A DNA stretch of 64,000 bases from Burkholderia sp. IMCC1007 (GCF_027257875.1 NZ_JAPVQY010000035.1:20825-84824); one strand, 5' to 3'. Numbered from the stretch's first letter, positions 36,333 to 46,709 are shown. The notes: generated by a model from the letters alone, not told the origin. Numbers and translations are program-made.

Positions 36333-37037
36333 TCAGTGCGCGTGCGGCGCGCTGCGGCGGTTTCTCAGTGCGTAACCGATCGCGACGACGAACAGCGCAC
36401 CGGCAATGCTTGCGCCGTAGAGCGCCGGCTGCGTGTCGAGCACCGGCCAGCGATCGCCAACGGGGTCGTTCACGATCAGCCCGCCCGCGATCCAGCCGAG
36501 CAGCCCGGCGCCGAGCGCCACGACGACCGGGAAACGGTCGAGCAGCTTCAGCACCAGCGTGCTGCCCCACACGATGATCGGCACGCTGACGAGGAGCCCG
36601 AAGATCACGAGCGCGATCCGGTGCGACGGATCGGCCTGCTCGGCCGCGCCGGCAATCGCGATCACGTTGTCGAGGCTCATGACCGCATCGGCGATCACGA
36701 TCGTCTTCACCGCATCCCACAGCCGGGCGGCTGGCTTGATGTCGTCGTGCGCGTCGGCGGCCGGCGCCATCAGCTTGATGCCGATCCACAGCAGCAGCAG
36801 CCCGCCGCCGAGCTTCAGGAACGGCACGTCGAGCAGCGCGACCGCGAACGCGATCAGCACGACACGCAGGAGGATCGCCCCCGCGGTGCCCCAGACGACG
36901 CCGCGCAACCGCTGGTTCGCCGGCAGGTTACGGCAAGCAAGCGCGATCACGACCGCGTTGTCGCCGCCGAGCAGGATATCGATGATGACGATCTGGAGAA
37001 TCGCGCCCCAGTGCAAGGAGGTCAGGAATTCGAGCAT
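36333..37037 (-). CDS. TerC-family membrane protein (YjbE type)
   Basis: This 234-residue integral membrane protein has about seven hydrophobic segments and the two TerC acidic motifs: VIIDILLGGDNAVVIALAC in helix 2 and IVIADAVMSLDNVIAIAGA later. Members are implicated in manganese or other metal export and in tellurite resistance. I did not recognise a yybP-ykoY-type riboswitch in the 5' leader. The start at 37037 gives the usual short N-terminus. Confidence 0.88.
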   Translation of the reverse strand: MLEFLTSLHWGAILQIVIIDILLGGDNAVVIALACRNLPANQRLRGVVWGTAGAILLRVVLIAFAVALLDVPFLKLGGGLLLLWIGIKLMAPAADAHDDIKPAARLWDAVKTIVIADAVMSLDNVIAIAGAAEQADPSHRIALVIFGLLVSVPIIVWGSTLVLKLLDRFPVVVALGAGLLGWIAGGLIVNDPVGDRWPVLDTQPALYGASIAGALFVVAIGYALRNRRSAPHAH

Positions 37038-37140
37038 GGCGGTGAGGAAAGGACAGCGGCCGCCTCGCGGGCGGGCCGGTTCATCGCCGGACATGCAGCA
37101 CGCATGCCCGGTGCTTACGAATTCATTGCGCGAGCATAAC

Positions 37141-37167
37141 AAAAAACGCCGGCAAAGCCGGCGTTTT
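37141..37167 (-). terminator. Rho-independent terminator after sucD
   Basis: The stem AAAACGCCGGC (37143-37153) pairs perfectly with GCCGGCGTTTT (37157-37167) around AAA. T-runs occur on either strand. On the minus strand it ends the sucC-sucD transcript 27 nt after the stop. Confidence 0.9.
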
Positions 37168-37193
37168 CTGCAGGACGAATCCGATGGAAATGA

Positions 37194-38075
37194 TTACAGC
37201 GCCTTCTTCAGCAGACGGCCCATTTCCGACGGGTTGCGCGTGACGGTGATGCCGCACGCTTCCATGATTTCCAGCTTCGCTTCGGCCGTATCCGCACCGC
37301 CCGAGATCAGCGCGCCGGCGTGGCCCATGCGCTTGCCCGGAGGCGCCGTGACGCCCGCGATGAAGCCGACGACCGGCTTCTTCATGTTGTCCTTGATCCA
37401 CTCGGCGGCGTTGGCTTCGTCCGGACCGCCGATTTCGCCGATCATCACGACTGCGTCCGTGTCCGGATCGTCGTTGAACATCTTCATCACGTCGATGTGC
37501 TTCAGACCGTTGATCGGGTCGCCGCCGATACCGACTGCCGACGACTGGCCGAGGCCGAGCGCCGTCAGCTGGGCAACGGCTTCATACGTCAGCGTGCCCG
37601 AACGCGACACGACGCCGATGCGGCCCTTGCGGTGGATGTGACCCGGCATGATGCCGATCTTCAGCTCGTCCGGCGTGATCGTGCCCGGGCAGTTCGGCCC
37701 GAGCAGCAGCGTCTTGCGGCCTTCGCGACGCATGCGGTCCTTCACTTCGATCATGTCACGCACGGGAATGCCTTCCGTGATGCAGATCGCGAGATCGAGG
37801 TCGGCTTCGACCGCTTCCCAGATCGCAGCAGCAGCGCCTGCCGGCGGAACGTAGATGACCGACACGGTTGCGCCAGTTTCCGCCTTCGCTTCCTTGACGC
37901 TCGCGTAGATCGGAATGCCTTCGAAATCTTCGCCGGCCTTCTTCGGGTTCACGCCCGCGACGAATGCTTCGCGGCCGTTTGCGTATTCACGGCAGGCGCG
38001 CGTATGGAACTGACCGGTTTTGCCGGTAATGCCCTGCGTGATGACCTTCGTGTCCTTGTTGATCAGAATCGACAT
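37194..38075 (-). CDS. sucD: Succinyl-CoA synthetase alpha subunit
   Basis: This 293-residue alpha subunit of the TCA enzyme couples succinyl-CoA cleavage to nucleoside triphosphate synthesis. It has a Rossmann CoA-binding domain (ITQGITGKTGQFHTRAC) and the phospho-His loop KRMGHAGALISGG. The start at 38075 (MSILINKDTKV) is the family N-terminus. It follows sucC by 69 bp in the same direction. Confidence 0.97.
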   Translation of the reverse strand: MSILINKDTKVITQGITGKTGQFHTRACREYANGREAFVAGVNPKKAGEDFEGIPIYASVKEAKAETGATVSVIYVPPAGAAAAIWEAVEADLDLAICITEGIPVRDMIEVKDRMRREGRKTLLLGPNCPGTITPDELKIGIMPGHIHRKGRIGVVSRSGTLTYEAVAQLTALGLGQSSAVGIGGDPINGLKHIDVMKMFNDDPDTDAVVMIGEIGGPDEANAAEWIKDNMKKPVVGFIAGVTAPPGKRMGHAGALISGGADTAEAKLEIMEACGITVTRNPSEMGRLLKKAL

Positions 38076-38144
38076 GTATTTTGACCTCTGTTCGATGGGC
38101 GTCGCGTGCAAACCGCGCCGCCATACGTGTTCATTAGCGCGTGC

Positions 38145-39311
38145 TTACTTGCCTGCGGCAGCCGCGACGACCTTCTGCGCAGCCTCTTCCATGCTGTCGG
38201 CCGAGATGATCGGCAGGCCCGAATCGGCCAGCATCTTCTTGCCGAGGTCCTCGTTCGTGCCCTTCATGCGCACGACGAGCGGCACGTTCAGGTTCACGGC
38301 CTTCGAACCGGCGATCACGCCTTCGGCGATCACGTCGCAGCGCATGATGCCGCCGAAGATGTTCACGAGGATCGCCTTCAGATCCGGGTTCTTCAGCATC
38401 AGCTTGAACGCTTCCGTGACCTTCTCGGTCGTGGCGCCACCGCCGACGTCCAGGAAGTTCGCCGGCTCGCCGCCGAACAGCTTGATGGTGTCCATCGTCG
38501 CCATCGCGAGGCCCGCGCCGTTCACGAGGCAGCCGATGTTGCCGTCGAGCGAGATGTACGCGAGGTCGAACTTCGACGCTTCGATTTCAGCCGGATCTTC
38601 TTCGTCCAGATCGCGGTACGCGACGATTTCCGGGTGGCGGAACAGCGCGTTCGAGTCGAAGTTGAACTTCGCGTCGAGTGCGATGACCTTGCCGTCGCCG
38701 GACACGTTCAGCGGGTTGATTTCAGCCAGCGATGCGTCGGTTTCCCAGAATGCCTTGTACAGGCCTTGCAGGATCGCGCGCGCTTGCGGAATCGATGTGG
38801 CCGGCACGCCGATCTTCGCGGCGAGGTCGTCGGCTTGCGCGTCCAGCAGGCCCGTCGACGGCTCGACGATGACCTTGTGGATCAGTTCCGGGTGCTTTTC
38901 GGCGACTTCTTCGATGTCCATGCCGCCTTCGCTCGAACCCATCAGCACGATCTTCTGCGAGATGCGGTCGACGACGAGGCTGACATACAGTTCCTGCTTG
39001 ATGTCGGCGCCTTCTTCGATCATCAGGCGATTGACCTTCTGGCCTTCCGGGCCCGTCTGGTGCGTGACGAGCTGCATGCCGAGGATCTGGTTCGCGTATT
39101 CGCGAACCTGCTCGATCGACTTCGCCACCTTCACGCCGCCGCCCTTGCCACGGCCACCCGCGTGAATCTGAGCCTTCACGACCCACACCGGGCCGCCGAG
39201 CTCTTCTGCCACCTTGACGGCCTCGTCAACCGAGAACGCCGGCTTGCCGCGCGGTACCGCGACGCCGAATTTCCGCAGGATTTCCTTACCCTGGTACTCG
39301 TGAATCTTCAT
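38145..39311 (-). CDS. sucC: Succinyl-CoA synthetase beta subunit
   Basis: This 388-residue ATP-grasp subunit begins MKIHEYQGKEILRKFGV and has the ATP-grasp Lys region VVKAQIHAGGRGKGGGVK. The C-terminal CoA ligase half is seen in NIFGGIMRCDVIAEGV and GTNEDLGKKMLADSG. Length is as in E. coli SucC. It is first in the sucC-sucD operon. Confidence 0.97.
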   Translation of the reverse strand: MKIHEYQGKEILRKFGVAVPRGKPAFSVDEAVKVAEELGGPVWVVKAQIHAGGRGKGGGVKVAKSIEQVREYANQILGMQLVTHQTGPEGQKVNRLMIEEGADIKQELYVSLVVDRISQKIVLMGSSEGGMDIEEVAEKHPELIHKVIVEPSTGLLDAQADDLAAKIGVPATSIPQARAILQGLYKAFWETDASLAEINPLNVSGDGKVIALDAKFNFDSNALFRHPEIVAYRDLDEEDPAEIEASKFDLAYISLDGNIGCLVNGAGLAMATMDTIKLFGGEPANFLDVGGGATTEKVTEAFKLMLKNPDLKAILVNIFGGIMRCDVIAEGVIAGSKAVNLNVPLVVRMKGTNEDLGKKMLADSGLPIISADSMEEAAQKVVAAAAGK

Positions 39312-39379
39312 GCGTGATTCCCTTCAGTCTGAGAGTTGGATGAAATGTCGCTTAAGACGCTTCTTCGAATGATTTCCGT

Positions 39380-39988
39380 TCATTCCTTCGTGCTGCCATC
39401 ACCGGGCAGATCCGGCCGGCTCGCGCCATACCAGCGCGGGTAGTACTGCCGCACGACCTCGCCGTCGAACCGCAACGCCTGGCAGCGGCCGAGCTGGAAA
39501 GGCGGTTCAGTGTGCGCGCCGTCGTGATCCGGACCTTCGCCGCCCTCTTCGCGCACGTTCCATACGTCACCGGCGAACGCCTGGATCGCTGCGGTCGGCA
39601 GCACGGCGCACAGTTCGGTGAGATGGGAGCAGCCTGCGACGCCGGCGAGCAGCCGGTTCGCGTTGCGGCGGAAATTGCGGAAGAGATTGAGCCCGATCAG
39701 GGCCCGATAGGCAGGCGGGGCGGATTGACAGTGACCGGGATAGGGAACCCATTCCGAAGACGCTTCGGCGTCGACGACATTGAGGTCACGATCGATAGTC
39801 ACGCGCAGCCAGAGTTCGTGGATCGGCAGGCCCTGGGGCCGGATGCCCGACGCAAGCGCGACATCGCGCGGCTTGTGGTCGGTCAGGCAGGCTTCGATGT
39901 CCCACAAGCCGTCGCCGCGCTCGTAAGCTTCCGCTCGGATTGCGCGTCGATGTCGCAACTGACGGGGCACGGGCTCGGATAGCGGCAT
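39380..39988 (-). CDS. DUF2889 family protein
   Basis: This 202-residue soluble protein matches the DUF2889 pattern: an N-terminal RRAIRAEAYERGDGLWDIEACLTDHKP, a central LGLTID-like strand and a Cys-His cluster in LLAGVAGCSHLTELC. Function unknown. The start at 39988 is preferred because a plausible promoter (minus-strand TATGCT/TAAAAT near 40030) lies between it and the alternative start at 40084; neither has a strong ribosome site. It lies between recX and sucC. Confidence 0.8.
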   Translation of the reverse strand: MPLSEPVPRQLRHRRAIRAEAYERGDGLWDIEACLTDHKPRDVALASGIRPQGLPIHELWLRVTIDRDLNVVDAEASSEWVPYPGHCQSAPPAYRALIGLNLFRNFRRNANRLLAGVAGCSHLTELCAVLPTAAIQAFAGDVWNVREEGGEGPDHDGAHTEPPFQLGRCQALRFDGEVVRQYYPRWYGASRPDLPGDGSTKE

Positions 39989-40132
39989 GCTGGAGGTTGA
40001 GGCCGAAGAGGAAAACCCGTGGATTTTAGCATATTGGGTATTTGAGGCAGTCTGCCGCGACGGCGGGTATTCCCCGCTGTCCATCGGTGGTTGCGTTGCA
40101 GCAAAATCGCGCGCCGCGCGCGACCGGACCGG

Positions 40133-40980
40133 TCAGTCGTCGATCGGGAAATCGTCGCCGACTTTCAGCAACTTCACGATGGTCGCGCTCGAGAAGCCGC
40201 GCGCGGCCAGGAAGCGCGCCTGCTTCGCGCGCTCGGCCGGCGTTTGCGGCAGTGCACCGAATTTCTTGCGCCAGACGGCCTGCGCGCGTGTGAGTTCGGT
40301 CTCGCGCAACTGCGCATTCACTTCCTCGACGAGACTGTCGCCGACCGCATGACGCTTCAGTTCGCTGACGATGCGCGCGACCCCGACACGCGATGCGCGG
40401 CGATGCACGAGACTCTCGGCAAAGCGCGCATCGGACAACCAGCCGTCCTTTTCCAGCGCATCGAGCACCGGTTCGACCGATTCGTCCTCGCCGACGTACG
40501 GCGCGAGTTTGCGGGCGAGTTCGGCGCGGCTGTACTCGCGCCGCGACAGATAGCCGAGTGCGCGGCCCTTCAGCGAACGCGGCGGCTTCGACGACTTGCG
40601 CTCGCGCGCGCCCGGCTCGTCGCCGGAAGAAGCACCGCGCGTGCGGCGCGGATGCTGGCTGCTGCGGGTATAGACGTCTTGCGCGACCGGCGCGGCCGCA
40701 CCGGCTGCGCGCTCGCCGGGGAAGCTGACGCCGGACACGCGACGGCGCGACCGGTCGTGTGCGTCGAACGATTCGTCGTCGTCGAACGGATCGACCGGCG
40801 CGGCAATCTCAAACGAAACGAGGGCATCGTCGGATGCCCTCGTCGCAGTGCGGTTCGCGGCCTGACTGCCCGTGACCCGCTGGTTGGTGGCCGAGGACCC
40901 GGTTCGCCGGGCGGAGCGGCCCGCCGTTTCGGGCGCGTCGCTCTGCTCCGGTTCGCCAGCCTGACCTCGGCGCCCGACCA

Positions 40981-40981
<1 letters not shown>
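40133..40981 (-). CDS. recX: RecX regulatory protein with long N-terminal extension
   Basis: RecX binds and inhibits RecA filaments. The RecX domain occupies the last about 150 residues (SLKGRALGYLSRREYSRAEL, LEKDGWLSDARFAESLVHRR, then AVWRKKFGALPQTPAERAKQARFLAARGFS). About 130 residues before it are low-complexity and unlike RecX elsewhere. The ATG at 40981 shares one base with the recA stop (TGATG); a GTG at 40984 is also possible. A perfect terminator-like hairpin lies inside the extension (40811-40843). The true start may therefore be further in, for example a GTG near 40738. Confidence 0.85.
40811..40843 (-). terminator. Terminator-like hairpin between recA and the RecX domain
   Basis: On the minus strand ACGAGGGCATC (40843-40833), loop CGAC and GATGCCCTCGT (40828-40818) form a perfect 11-bp stem followed by TTCGTTT. 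It starts 137 nt after the recA stop and lies within the open frame read as the RecX N-terminus. It is best explained as a recA terminator or attenuator with partial readthrough into recX, as is known for E. coli recA-recX. Confidence 0.7.
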
Positions 40982-42051
<1,070 letters not shown>

Positions 42052-42126
42052 GAATCGTCCTTTGCTATGATGAGCAGCGTCTGTTAGAGGCGCGCCCGCT
42101 TCAAGCGCTGCCCACGAATGCAGACA

Positions 42127-42142
42127 CTGTATAAAAAAACAG
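42127..42142. promoter_or_regulatory. LexA (SOS) box of recA
   Basis: The site reads CTGTATAAAAAAACAG, a match to the CTGT-N8-ACAG consensus. On the minus strand a -35 like TTGCAT (about 42153-42148) and a -10 like TACAGT (42130-42125) are 17 bp apart, and the LexA box fills the spacer and the -10. LexA binding would block the recA promoter directly. The neighbouring response regulator at 42241 diverges from the same region. Confidence 0.88.
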
Positions 42143-42240
42143 TATTTTATGCAAGCCCGCGATGCGGGTTGCGTCGTACACGAATAACTTCGGAGACAGC
42201 CGCGCCGGCGTGAACGCGCCGCCGGCCATCGGTCAGCAAC

Positions 42241-42969
42241 ATGCGAATTCTCATCGCCGAAGACGACAGCATACTCGCGGACGGCCTCACCCGGTCACTC
42301 CGCCAATCGGGCTATGCGGTCGACCACGTGAAGAGCGGCCTCGACGCCGATACCGCGCTGTCGATGCAGACTTTCGACCTGCTGATCCTCGATCTCGGGC
42401 TGCCCAAAATGTCCGGGCTCGACGTGCTGAAGCGCCTGCGCGCGCGCAATTCCAACCTCCCCGTGCTGATCCTGACCGCCGCCGACAGCGTCGACGAACG
42501 CGTGAAGGGGCTCGATCTGGGCGCGGACGACTACATGGCCAAGCCGTTCGCGCTCAACGAGCTCGAGGCGCGCGTGCGCGCGCTGACCCGGCGCGGCGCG
42601 GGCGGCGGCCCGACCGTCGTGCGCCACGGCTCGCTCGCGTTCGACCAGGTCGGCCGCATCGCGTATGCGAACGAGCGCGTGCTCGACCTGTCCGCGCGCG
42701 AACTCGGCCTGCTCGAAGTGCTGCTGCAGCGCATCGGCCGGCTCGTGTCGAAGGAGCAGCTCGTCGATCACCTGTGCGAATGGGGCGAGGAAGTCAGCAA
42801 CAACGCGATCGAAGTGTACGTGCACCGGCTGCGCAAGAAGATCGAGCCGAGCGGCGTGCGGATCTCCACCGTGCGCGGCCTCGGCTACTGCCTCGAGAAA
42901 GTCGCACCCGCGGCGCCCGCCGACACGGCAGCGCCCCCGCCCGCGCCGGCCGGCACGCCGCTGCGCTGA
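42241..42969 (+). CDS. OmpR-family response regulator
   Basis: This 242-residue protein has a receiver domain with Asp51 (LLILDLGLPKMSG) and a Lys in DDYMAKPFALNEL. It ends in a winged-helix domain (LSARELGLLEVLLQ...VRGLGYCLE) and a short Ala/Pro tail. The kinase gene follows by 17 bp, and an MHS-family transporter lies downstream. The TctD/QseB-like type and that transporter suggest control of carboxylate uptake, which is an inference. Confidence 0.93.
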   Translation: MRILIAEDDSILADGLTRSLRQSGYAVDHVKSGLDADTALSMQTFDLLILDLGLPKMSGLDVLKRLRARNSNLPVLILTAADSVDERVKGLDLGADDYMAKPFALNELEARVRALTRRGAGGGPTVVRHGSLAFDQVGRIAYANERVLDLSARELGLLEVLLQRIGRLVSKEQLVDHLCEWGEEVSNNAIEVYVHRLRKKIEPSGVRISTVRGLGYCLEKVAPAAPADTAAPPPAPAGTPLR

Positions 42970-42986
42970 CGCCGGCCGTCGCCGCG

Positions 42987-44540
42987 ATGGCCACGCCGGC
43001 CCGTTCCCGTCATCCGAGCGGCGAGGAGCCGTCCGCCGCCGACGTGGCGCGCGACGCGCGCTACGAGAACCCGTTCGCGCCGCCCGACGAGACCGACACG
43101 CCCGAAGCCGCGCGCCCGCGCTCGCTGTTCGGCGAAATCCTCGACTGGATGCTCGCGCCGCTCCTGCTGCTGTGGCCGATGAGCATCGCCGTCACCTATC
43201 TGGTCGCGAAGACGATCGCGAACGGCCCGTTCGACCGCGCGCTCGAGACCAACGCGTACGTGCTCGCGCGGCAGATCCATCCGGTCAACGGCGTCGCCGA
43301 GCTGACGCTGCCGCAGCAGACGCGCGACTTCCTGCGCGCGGACAACGTCGACAGCGTCTACTTCCAGGTGCTCGGCACACGCGGCGAGCTGGTCGCGGGC
43401 GAAGCCGACATGCCGCTGCCGCGCGACGAGGACCGCCCGTCGCCGGGCGTCGTCGTGTTCCGCGACGACCTGCTGCGCGGCAACGACGTGCGCGTCGCGT
43501 ATACGACCGTCGCGCTGCCGCAGTCGAGCGATACGCAGCCGGTGCTCGTCCAGGTCGGCGAGACGCTCGACAAGCGCAATGCACTCGCGAACGACATCAT
43601 CAAGGGCGTGATCCTGCCGCAGTTCGTGATCCTGCCGCTCGCGATCCTGCTGGTGTGGTTCGGGCTGTCGCGCGGGCTCGCGCCGCTCAACGCGCTGCAG
43701 GCGCACATCCGCGCGCGGCGGCCCGACGATCTGTCGCCCGTCGAGGCGCAGCGCGCGCCGCCCGAGATCGAGCCGCTCGTCACGTCGTTCAACGACCTGC
43801 TTGCGCGCCTCGAACAGAACATGGCGCTGCAAAAGCGCTTCATCGCCGACGCCGCGCACCAGATGAAGACGCCGCTCGCCGGCCTGCGCACGCAGGCCGA
43901 ATTCGCGCTGCGCCACCCGGTGCCGCCCGACGTGCAGCGCTCGCTCGAGCAGATCGCGACGAGCTCCGAGCAGGCCGCACGGCTCGTCACGCAACTGCTC
44001 GCGCTCGCGCGCGCCGAGAACCGCGCGAGCGGGCTGACGTTCGAGCCGGTCGAAATCGGCTCGCTCGCGCGGCGCGCGGTGCGCGACTGGGTGCAGGCCG
44101 CGCTCGCGAAACGGATGGACCTCGGCTACGAAGGCCCCGAGGACGACGCGCCGCTCGACGTCGACGGCAATCCGGTGATGCTGCGCGAGATGCTCGGCAA
44201 CCTGATCGACAACGCGATCCGCTACACGCCTGACGGCGGCCGCATCACCGTGCGCGTGCGCGCCGAGCCCGCGGCGCGGCGCGTGCACCTCGAAGTCGAG
44301 GATACCGGGCCCGGCATCCCGGCCGGCGAACGCGAGCGCGTCGTCGAGCGCTTCTACCGGATCCTCGGCCGCGAAGGCGACGGCAGCGGGCTCGGGCTCG
44401 CGATCGTGCGCGAAATCGCGACGCAGCACGGCGGCACGCTGACGCTCGAGGATCACGTCTATCAGCACAGGCCGCGCCTCGCCGGCACGCTGGCTCGCGT
44501 CAGCCTGCCGCTGTCGGGCACCGCGCCCGATCCTTCCTGA
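42987..44540 (+). CDS. Sensor histidine kinase (TctE/QseC-like)
   Basis: This 517-residue kinase has a long soluble N-terminus rich in Pro and Arg (about 50 residues) before the first transmembrane helix (WMLAPLLLLWPMSIAVTYLV). A periplasmic sensor domain of the 2CSK_N type follows, then the second helix (LPQFVILPLAILLVWFGLS). The phospho-acceptor His is in FIADAAHQMKTPLAG. The ATPase domain has NLIDNAIRYTP, DTGPGIP and GSGLGLAIV. The frame is open upstream, but the ATG at 42987 sits just after the regulator stop. Confidence 0.92.
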   Translation: MATPARSRHPSGEEPSAADVARDARYENPFAPPDETDTPEAARPRSLFGEILDWMLAPLLLLWPMSIAVTYLVAKTIANGPFDRALETNAYVLARQIHPVNGVAELTLPQQTRDFLRADNVDSVYFQVLGTRGELVAGEADMPLPRDEDRPSPGVVVFRDDLLRGNDVRVAYTTVALPQSSDTQPVLVQVGETLDKRNALANDIIKGVILPQFVILPLAILLVWFGLSRGLAPLNALQAHIRARRPDDLSPVEAQRAPPEIEPLVTSFNDLLARLEQNMALQKRFIADAAHQMKTPLAGLRTQAEFALRHPVPPDVQRSLEQIATSSEQAARLVTQLLALARAENRASGLTFEPVEIGSLARRAVRDWVQAALAKRMDLGYEGPEDDAPLDVDGNPVMLREMLGNLIDNAIRYTPDGGRITVRVRAEPAARRVHLEVEDTGPGIPAGERERVVERFYRILGREGDGSGLGLAIVREIATQHGGTLTLEDHVYQHRPRLAGTLARVSLPLSGTAPDPS

Positions 44541-44772
44541 CACGCACGCCGCCCCTACTCCGTCGCGCGCGGCGCGATCGCTTCGAAACCGACGTTTTAT
44601 CGGCCGTTCGCGACACGATCGGGACGCGAAGCGGCCGATTCTTCGCGGGTTAACGCGCAGTCGTTTTGTCCGCGCGAGTCAGTGCGCCGTAAGTTTCCCT
44701 GCCAATAATCGTCGACAGGCCCGCCCACCCAAGGCGGCCGCATATCTATAGCAAGGGACTTGGAGACGATTC

Positions 44773-46431
44773 ATGGCAACGTTAGGCGGGCAAATTTCGC
44801 ACTCGCCGATGACGGGCGAAGAAAAGAAGGTGATCTTCGCATCGTCGCTCGGCACCGTGTTCGAGTGGTACGACTTTTACCTGGCCGGCTCGCTCGCGGC
44901 CTACATCAGCAAGAGCTTCTTCTCCGGGGTCAATCCGACCGCCGCGTTCATCTTCACCCTGCTCGGCTTCGCGGCCGGCTTCGCCGTGCGACCGTTCGGC
45001 GCGATCGTGTTCGGCCGGCTCGGCGACCTCGTCGGCCGCAAGCACACGTTCCTCATCACGATCGTGATCATGGGCCTCTCGACGTTCGTGGTCGGCTTCC
45101 TGCCCGGCTATGCGTCGATCGGCATCGCGGCGCCGGTGATCTTCATCGCGATGCGGCTGCTGCAGGGCCTCGCGCTCGGCGGCGAGTACGGCGGCGCGGC
45201 AACCTACGTCGCCGAACATGCGCCGGCGAACCGCCGCGGCTTCTACACCGCGTGGATCCAGACGACGGCCACGCTCGGCCTGTTCCTGTCGCTGCTCGTG
45301 ATCCTCGGCGTGCGCACCTTCATCGGCGAGGAAGCGTTCGGCAGCTGGGGCTGGCGCGTGCCGTTCGTCGCATCGATCCTGCTGCTCGCGGTGTCGGTGT
45401 GGATCCGGCTGCAACTGAACGAATCGCCGGTGTTCCTGCGCATCAAGGCGGAAGGCAAGACGTCGAAGGCGCCGCTGACCGAAGCATTCGGCCAGTGGAA
45501 GAACCTGAAGATCGTGATCCTCGCGCTCATCGGCCTGACCGCCGGCCAGGCCGTCGTGTGGTACACGGGCCAGTTCTACGCGCTGTTCTTCCTCACGCAG
45601 ACGCTGAAGGTCGACGGCGCCAGCGCGAACATCCTGATCGCGATCGCGCTGCTGATCGGCACGCCGTTCTTCCTGTTCTTCGGCTCGCTGTCGGACAAGA
45701 TCGGTCGCAAGCCGATCATCCTCGCGGGCTGCCTGATCGCGGCGCTCACCTACTTCCCGCTGTTCAAGGCGCTCACGCACTACGCGAACCCGCAGCTCGA
45801 ACTCGCGACGCAGAAGGCGCCCATCACGGTCGTCGCCGATCCGGCCACCTGCTCGTTCCAGTTCAACCCGGTGGGCACGTCGAAGTTCACCAGCTCGTGC
45901 GACATCGCGAAGAGCGCGCTCGCGAAGGCCGGCCTGAACTACGAGAACGTCGCGGCGCCGGCCGGCACGCAGGCCGAAATCAAGGTCGGCGACACGGTGA
46001 TCCAGACCTACGACGGCAAGGCGGCCGACGCGAAGACGAAGGGTGCGGCGTTCGACAAGACGCTCGCGTCGACGCTGAAGGGCGCCGGCTACCCGGCGAA
46101 GGCCGATCCGGCGCAACTCAACTGGCCGATGACGATCGTGATCCTGACGATCCTCGTGATCTACGTGACGATGGTCTACGGCCCGATCGCCGCGATGCTG
46201 GTCGAGATGTTCCCGACGCGGATCCGCTACACGTCGATGTCGCTGCCGTATCACATCGGCAACGGCTGGTTCGGCGGCTTCCTGCCGGCGACCGCGTTCG
46301 CGATCGTCGCCGCGAAGGGCAACATCTACTCGGGGCTCTGGTATCCGATCGTGATCGCGCTGGCCACGTTCGTGATCGGTCTGCTGTTCGTCAAGGAGAC
46401 GAAGGACTCGGATATCTACGCGCGGGACTGA
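44773..46431 (+). CDS. MHS-family MFS transporter with periplasmic insert
   Basis: This 552-residue metabolite:H+ symporter starts with the family's VIFASSLGTVFEWYDFYLAG and has the loop motif GRLGDLVGRKHTF after helix 2. Homologs carry alpha-ketoglutarate, proline, shikimate or similar compounds. A soluble insert of about 115 residues (about 335-450) interrupts the second half between helices, with Cys360 and Cys376 that could form a disulfide in the periplasm. Typical MHS proteins are about 430-450 residues, so the excess is this insert. The ribosome site is GGAGACG. The preceding two-component system is a candidate regulator. Confidence 0.9.
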   Translation: MATLGGQISHSPMTGEEKKVIFASSLGTVFEWYDFYLAGSLAAYISKSFFSGVNPTAAFIFTLLGFAAGFAVRPFGAIVFGRLGDLVGRKHTFLITIVIMGLSTFVVGFLPGYASIGIAAPVIFIAMRLLQGLALGGEYGGAATYVAEHAPANRRGFYTAWIQTTATLGLFLSLLVILGVRTFIGEEAFGSWGWRVPFVASILLLAVSVWIRLQLNESPVFLRIKAEGKTSKAPLTEAFGQWKNLKIVILALIGLTAGQAVVWYTGQFYALFFLTQTLKVDGASANILIAIALLIGTPFFLFFGSLSDKIGRKPIILAGCLIAALTYFPLFKALTHYANPQLELATQKAPITVVADPATCSFQFNPVGTSKFTSSCDIAKSALAKAGLNYENVAAPAGTQAEIKVGDTVIQTYDGKAADAKTKGAAFDKTLASTLKGAGYPAKADPAQLNWPMTIVILTILVIYVTMVYGPIAAMLVEMFPTRIRYTSMSLPYHIGNGWFGGFLPATAFAIVAAKGNIYSGLWYPIVIALATFVIGLLFVKETKDSDIYARD

Positions 46432-46524
46432 GGTCCTTGAGGTCGGCTAGCGGGCGGCTCCCACCCGCTAGCCTGACCGGAACGGGCCGCCGGCAACTTT
46501 TTTCAGGAAAGATCGAAAAAGGTG

Positions 46525-46553
46525 TTGACAGCCGGGCGGGACATCTGCATAAT
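46525..46553 (+). promoter_or_regulatory. Promoter of tRNA-Met
   Basis: A perfect -35 TTGACA (46525-46530) is followed after exactly 17 bp by CATAAT (46548-46553). The tRNA begins 10 bp downstream, as expected for a stable RNA promoter. Confidence 0.85.
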
Positions 46554-46563
46554 TCAAGTCTTC

Positions 46564-46641
<78 letters not shown>

Positions 46642-46650
46642 GCTGCACAA

Positions 46651-46684
46651 GGGCTTCCGAGAAATCGGAGGCCCTTTTTATTTT
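46651..46684 (+). terminator. Rho-independent terminator carried by the element after tRNA-Met
   Basis: GGGCTTCCGA (46651-46660), loop GAAA and TCGGAGGCCC (46665-46674) form a 10-bp stem with one G-T pair, followed by TTTTTATTTT. It now terminates the tRNA transcript in place of the original host terminator at 50273. Confidence 0.85.
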
Positions 46685-46689
46685 CAGCG

Positions 46690-46709
46690 GTTCAACGAAG
46701 GTTCAACCG
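46690..46709. repeat. Left candidate integrase arm site
   Basis: A tandem GTTCAAC with 4-bp spacing lies about 50 bp inside the left att repeat. A 16-of-20 match in the same orientation occurs at 50109-50128 near the right end. Confidence 0.5.

Noticed and set aside
37038..37193. A manganese-type riboswitch upstream of the TerC gene
   Set aside because: The leader is short and mostly occupied by the sucD terminator; no conserved riboswitch core was recognised.
42162..42986. Upstream extension of the sensor kinase frame
   Set aside because: It overlaps the response regulator gene in another frame and encodes an Arg-rich shadow.
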